Assembly: GCF_002259485.1 (NCBI RefSeq)
Contig: NZ_NPGA01000011.1
Coordinates: forward strand, 171,570 to 235,569
DNA: 64,000 nt
Direction of reading: 5' to 3'
Origin: Rhodococcus sp. 14-1411-2a
GTDB taxonomy: Bacteria > Actinomycetota > Actinomycetes > Mycobacteriales > Mycobacteriaceae
The notes beneath the pieces were generated by a model. That model had not been told where the DNA came from, did no database searches, and saw only the letters and a list, made by a program, of their open reading frames with translations. The translations under genes were made by a program, and so were the position numbers. Below are positions 60,663-64,000 of this stretch, piece after piece (positions within the stretch are counted from its first letter, which is position 1; every line of letters begins with the position of its first letter).

Positions 60663-61943
60663 TCAGTTGGCGCCGGCGGTTTCGATGCCGGCCTGCATGT
60701 CCGTGATCGCCTGGTCGACGTTCTTCTCACCCTTGATCGCGGCAGACACGTTGTCCTGCACGGCCTTCGACACGGCCGGGTAGAACGGGGTTACGGGACG
60801 CGGAACTGCATTCTCGATGGATTCCTTCAGTGCGGGAAGGTACGGCATCGCGGCGATCAGTGCGGGGTCGTCGTACAGCGATGCGAGCACGGGCGGCAGT
60901 GCACCCTCGGCGATGATGCGCTGAGCCTGCTCGCCCTGCAGGAATCGCAGGAAGTCGGCAGCGGTGGCCTTGTTCTCGGAGTACGCGCTGATCGCGGCGT
61001 TGTATCCGCCGAGCGTCGAGGTGCCGACTCCGGTGACTCCGGGAAGCGGTGCGACCGAGTACTTTCCGGCCACAGTCGATCCTTCCTCGGCCGCGGTGCC
61101 GTAGACGTACGGCCAGTTGCGCAGGAACAAGGTCTGACCGTCCTGGAATGCCTGCTGGCTCTCGGACTCCTTGAACGTGGTGTCCTGAGCGGGAATGACG
61201 CCGGTCTCGAACGCGGTGACGAGGGTCTGCAGTCCTGCCCTCGCCTCCGGGCTGTCGACGGTGGGGGTCTTGCCGTCCTCGGCCACGATGGATCCGCCGT
61301 GCGCATTGATGATCTCCGACGCGTTGGCCGTCAGACCTTCGTACGGGGCGAATTGCCCGGCGTAGCAGTCGATGTTGTTGTCCCGGGCGACCTGGCAGTC
61401 CTCGGTCAGCTCGGCCCAGGTGGTGGGCGCCTCGGGGAGCAGATCACTGCGGTAGTAGAGCAGTCCACCGTTGGTGTTCTTCGGTGCGGCGTACTGCGTG
61501 CCGTTGTAGGTCGCGCTGGCGACGGTTGCGGGCAGAACGCCTCCGTTGTCGAGCGCGAATTCGCCCTCGAGCGGCACGAGCCAGCCCTTGGCCGCGAACT
61601 CGGCGGTCCAGACGACGTCGAGTGCCATCACGTCGTAGTCGCTCTGCTGAGCCTGCAGCTGCTGGACGAAGTCGTCGTGGGCCTGATCGGCGTCGGCGGA
61701 CTGCTCCTTGAAGGTGACCTGCTCGTCGGGGTGGCTGGAGTTCCACTCCGAGATGATCTGCTGGACGACACCGGTCTCGGTGGTGTCCTGGCCCTCTACA
61801 TAGGTGATAGGTCCACGGCCGTCGGCATTTTCGGATGCAGCACCCGAATCGCCGCCCGAACCGCTGTCGCTCGAACATCCGGTGAGCGTCAGCAGCGTGG
61901 CTGCCGTTGCAACCACCGCCACCTTCGTGATCAAAGACGCCAT
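60663..61943 (-). CDS. Carbohydrate-binding lipoprotein of the ABC importer
   Basis: The 426-residue protein has a lipoprotein signal ending LTLTGC (Cys23) and a Gly/Ser/Asp-rich spacer before an extracellular solute-binding protein family 1 domain (VVQQIISEWNSSHPDEQVTFKEQSADADQAHDDF; YDVMALDVVWTAEFAAKGWLVPL; KNTNGGLLYYRSDLLPEAPTTWAEL). The pattern resembles trehalose/maltose binders such as ThuE or LpqY; which sugar is not certain. ATG 61943 has GGAG 7 nt upstream. It is first in the operon. Confidence 0.92.
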   Translation of the reverse strand: MASLITKVAVVATAATLLTLTGCSSDSGSGGDSGAASENADGRGPITYVEGQDTTETGVVQQIISEWNSSHPDEQVTFKEQSADADQAHDDFVQQLQAQQSDYDVMALDVVWTAEFAAKGWLVPLEGEFALDNGGVLPATVASATYNGTQYAAPKNTNGGLLYYRSDLLPEAPTTWAELTEDCQVARDNNIDCYAGQFAPYEGLTANASEIINAHGGSIVAEDGKTPTVDSPEARAGLQTLVTAFETGVIPAQDTTFKESESQQAFQDGQTLFLRNWPYVYGTAAEEGSTVAGKYSVAPLPGVTGVGTSTLGGYNAAISAYSENKATAADFLRFLQGEQAQRIIAEGALPPVLASLYDDPALIAAMPYLPALKESIENAVPRPVTPFYPAVSKAVQDNVSAAIKGEKNVDQAITDMQAGIETAGAN

Positions 61944-62132
61944 TGTTCTCTCCACTTACTTCTACGCGGTGGTATGTGCCCGGAGATGGGCACGCAGAAT
62001 CTCGCTGTGATGCTCCCCCCGACACATATGTCGATGGGTACTGTGGCACACATCGCACCGCGCAGTGGTCGTTATCGCGTTCCTGAATCGGTCAACCAGG
62101 ACGTGTCGTAAGGGGCCGGTAGCCTTTCGCTC
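61944..62132. promoter_or_regulatory. Promoter region of the ABC importer and the DUF2786 gene
   Basis: This 189-bp gap serves two divergent units. It holds GTGCCC-N6-GGGCAC (61976-61993), a candidate operator or leader hairpin 33 nt upstream of the binding-protein start, and TAGCCT (62120-62125) 7 nt before the DUF2786 ATG. No regulator gene is adjacent. Confidence 0.4.
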
Positions 62133-62951
62133 ATGAGTTCGGACAAGATGCTGACGCGGATCGGCGGGCTGCTGCGCCAGGCCGAGTCCACCGACAATCC
62201 ACACGAGGCCGAGGCCTTCATGGAGGCAGCTCAGCGTCTGGCCACGTCGGCGTCGGTCGATCTGGCAGTGGCTCGTTCGCACAGCGCGTCACGGGAACGG
62301 CAGGCGACACCCAGCCAGAAGGTGATCCCCATCGGAGAACCGGGCAAGCGTGGACTCAAGACCTACGTGCACCTGTTCGTGTCCATCGCACACGCCAACG
62401 ACGTCCAATGCGATGTGTCCCGATCGTCGACGCAGGTGTTCGCCTACGGTTTCGACTCCGACATCGAGACCACCGAAGCCCTCTACTCCTCGCTGCTGAT
62501 CCAGATGGTGCGAGCCTCCGACGCGTACATCAAGTCCGGTGCCTACAAATCCGAGACGGCCATCCGTACCGTCACCGAGATCAAGAATCGCCGACGCTAC
62601 ACCCGGCGCGAGGAAGTGCCGGTCGCTGCGGTGACGGCGCGGCTCAACTTCCAGACCGCATTCGCGTCGCGCATCGGTCAACGACTCGGTGACGTGAAGA
62701 AGGACACCGAGGCCAAGGCCATCGCACAGGAGCAGCAGGGCGCTGGTACGGCGCTTGTGTTGCGCAACAAGGAGATCGAACTGCGCGACTACTATCGACA
62801 GACCTCGACCGCGCGCGGACACTGGCGCGGCCAGAGCGCGAACGCCGGCTACTCCGAGGGTGCCCGAAAGGCCGGAGATCGAGCGGGGCGAAACGCGAAG
62901 ATCGGCGGTCATGCCGAAATCGACGCCGCGAGCCGGCAGTTGGGTCGCTGA
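62133..62951 (+). CDS. DUF2786-family protein
   Basis: The 272-residue protein starts with the DUF2786 segment KMLTRIGGLLRQAESTDNPHEAEAFMEAAQRLATSASVDLAVAR, followed by a conserved helical domain (TYVHLFVSIAHANDVQCDVS; FDSDIETTEALYSSLLIQMVRASD) and a basic C-terminus rich in Arg and Gly. The function is unknown; it is found in actinobacteria and phages. TAGCCT 7 nt before the ATG suggests a leaderless message. Its TGA stop touches the stop of the convergent MerR gene. Confidence 0.85.
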   Translation: MSSDKMLTRIGGLLRQAESTDNPHEAEAFMEAAQRLATSASVDLAVARSHSASRERQATPSQKVIPIGEPGKRGLKTYVHLFVSIAHANDVQCDVSRSSTQVFAYGFDSDIETTEALYSSLLIQMVRASDAYIKSGAYKSETAIRTVTEIKNRRRYTRREEVPVAAVTARLNFQTAFASRIGQRLGDVKKDTEAKAIAQEQQGAGTALVLRNKEIELRDYYRQTSTARGHWRGQSANAGYSEGARKAGDRAGRNAKIGGHAEIDAASRQLGR

Positions 62952-63764
62952 CTACCGAGTTCGCGGCGATGCCGCGAACACCGGCCATCCGATTTCCGTG
63001 CGCCACTGCGTCGAATCGTCCGTATCGCGCGGCCCGACGGCGTAGACCTCACGAACCGGCCCCGCGATGGCCAGGCCGTTGGTCTCCACGTAAATCCCCA
63101 GAGCGCCGTAGGTGACGTCGATATCGTCGTGGGGCCCATGATGGACCGTCACCGCGAGTTCGGTCGGCTGCAGCGTCATCGGCCGAATTCTGTTCAGAGA
63201 GAGCGTATGTGCGGTGGGGACATAGACGGTCATGGCCCCGCGCCCCTCGGTGAACAACTCGTTGTCGTACAACCCACCCGGTGGTCCGGTGTTGTCGGAA
63301 ACGGCTGCGTCGATCTCGGCCATCGCGTCGGAGTACCAGTCCAGCACCTCGGACGCGTCGACCATCTCGGAAATTGCTGCGACAGAGCACTCTTCGGTGA
63401 GGATGCGTCGAACCTCGATGGTCGGTGGCGTCGGGTCGAGGAGTCGCCGCAGGGCCGTGACCGCTGATCGGGTGTCGTCCAACTGCCGCTCGAGCCGAGT
63501 GAGGTGTTCGGTGATCAGTCGGGCTCGGGCGTCGGGGTCCGGGGTGTGCATGATCGCCCGCACCTCACGCTCGGGCATCTGCATGGTGCGGAACCGGCTG
63601 ATGACCTGCGCCGTGGCAACCTGATCGGTGTCGTAGTACCGATAGCCGGAGTAGTCGTCGACGGTCGCAGGCTCGAGCAGACCCGACTCGTGATAGCGCC
63701 GCAGCGTCTTGACCGACAGGTGCGTGATCCGAGAGAACTCACCGATCGTCAACAAACCGTTCAT
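62952..63764 (-). CDS. MerR-family regulator with GyrI-like effector domain
   Basis: The 270-residue protein has an N-terminal MerR winged helix (LLTIGEFSRITHLSVKTLRRYHESGLLEPATVDDYSGYRYYDTDQV, residues 4-48), a dimerisation helix (ARLITEHLTRLERQLDDTRSAVTAL), and a C-terminal AraC-effector/GyrI-type ligand domain (TIEVRRILTEECSVAAISE; ELAVTVHHGPHDDIDVTYGALGIYVETNGLAI), like BmrR. It should sense hydrophobic drugs or similar compounds. ATG 63764 is preferred to the longer frame at 63836. A GGGGAGGGG stretch lies 14 nt upstream. No exporter gene is adjacent within the window. Confidence 0.88.
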   Translation of the reverse strand: MNGLLTIGEFSRITHLSVKTLRRYHESGLLEPATVDDYSGYRYYDTDQVATAQVISRFRTMQMPEREVRAIMHTPDPDARARLITEHLTRLERQLDDTRSAVTALRRLLDPTPPTIEVRRILTEECSVAAISEMVDASEVLDWYSDAMAEIDAAVSDNTGPPGGLYDNELFTEGRGAMTVYVPTAHTLSLNRIRPMTLQPTELAVTVHHGPHDDIDVTYGALGIYVETNGLAIAGPVREVYAVGPRDTDDSTQWRTEIGWPVFAASPRTR

Positions 63765-63881
63765 ATCGACATTCTGACCCCTCCCCCTGCGGGAGAGTGA
63801 ACACTCGCCTTGGGACAGGGGTGACACTCGGTTCACGGCCGAACTTCGATGCTGGGGATTCGGGTGTAGCCGGGGCTGGTA

Positions 63882-63971
63882 GCAAATGCGCGCGCATTCG
63901 CCAAGTGCGCGGGGAATCGCGTCGAATCGGAGACGAATCTGCTCGCGTATGACAAACGCGCGCGCATTTGC
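63882..63971. repeat. GC-alternating inverted repeat at the window end
   Basis: GCAAATGCGCGCG (63882-63894) and its exact complement CGCGCGCATTTGC (63959-63971) are 64 nt apart. Each lies in a run of alternating C and G (CGCGCGCA). The region 63837-64000 shows no gene. The pieces look like intergenic repeats or a promoter region for the MerR gene's divergent neighbour beyond the edge. Confidence 0.5.
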
Positions 63972-64000
63972 GGGGACTCGGGGTGCGGGGACTCCAAAAT

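Noticed and set aside
60507..62111. A 534-codon open frame on the plus strand.
   Set aside because: It is antisense to the ABC binding protein and first permease, both with lipobox or EAA-loop evidence. No motif supports the plus-strand reading.
1..64000. tRNA, rRNA, CRISPR arrays, transposases or integrase genes.
   Set aside because: No cloverleaf with conserved TTC and CCA-type arms, no regular spaced repeats and no recombinase motifs were found by reading both strands. A dedicated tRNA or repeat search could still find something missed.

Overview
The window is chromosomal DNA of a high-GC actinobacterium of the order Mycobacteriales, most likely a Rhodococcus-type organism. The evidence is the GC-rich codon use, the many GTG and leaderless starts, and a conserved block that follows the Mycobacterium tuberculosis order around ino1, a PadR regulator, DUF5318, ponA1, a GT87-type membrane protein, rpsF, ssb, rpsR, rplI and dnaB. 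I see no phage, transposase, rRNA, tRNA or CRISPR array.

Layout. (1) 1-6.3 kb, minus strand: a sugar or polyol utilisation operon (periplasmic-type binding lipoprotein, zinc alcohol dehydrogenase, FGGY kinase, SorC-type regulator, RbsA-like ATPase, RbsC-like permease cut by the window edge) behind a promoter with two inverted repeats. (2) 6.4-26 kb: a mosaic of small units: pirin, hydrolase, MarR/VOC pair with twin operators, ArsR, DUF808, an old-yellow-enzyme homologue, an EamA exporter plus AlaA-like aminotransferase transcribed away from a MocR regulator whose start codon overlaps the exporter's, TetR/thioesterase pair around a 40-bp nested palindrome, a two-gene split transketolase, and a DUF1490 (PacL-like) plus P1B-type ATPase metal-efflux pair. 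(3) 26-33 kb: replication and translation core: dnaB, a SulP transporter-carbonic anhydrase fusion, and the rpsF-ssb-rpsR-rplI operon, whose leader RNA can fold so as to pair with its own ribosome binding site. (4) 33-49 kb: two GT87-type membrane mannosyltransferase-like genes flank about 13 kb of accessory genes: two LuxR-type regulators, a Ter stress module (DUF475/TerC-like, TerD, a coiled-coil protein, a CitE-like lyase, a PRTase-TRSP-StiP fusion, a HAD phosphatase, a two-domain TerD-like protein), an orphan PPE-like/EspG pair and a DUF2975/XRE pair. (5) 49-57 kb: ponA1, DUF5318, small genes, a PadR regulator overlapping ino1, then a LysR regulator and others. (6) 57-64 kb: a peroxiredoxin, an ABC carbohydrate importer lacking a local ATPase but ending in a 57-residue membrane protein, DUF2786 and a MerR/GyrI-type regulator.

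The most interesting element is the Ter island at 35.9-47.8 kb. Its core genes overlap by 4 bp (ATGA or GTGA), so they form one translated unit that should make and process a nucleoside-like or phosphoribosyl metabolite, with TerD-type calcium-binding and TerC-like membrane proteins alongside. The strongest new regulatory observations are the two divergent leaderless genes that share start-codon bases at 14279-14282, several well-formed autoregulatory palindromes, and the S6 leader RNA. Products, motifs and inverted repeats were read by eye. Assignments to families are from recognised motifs, not database searches.
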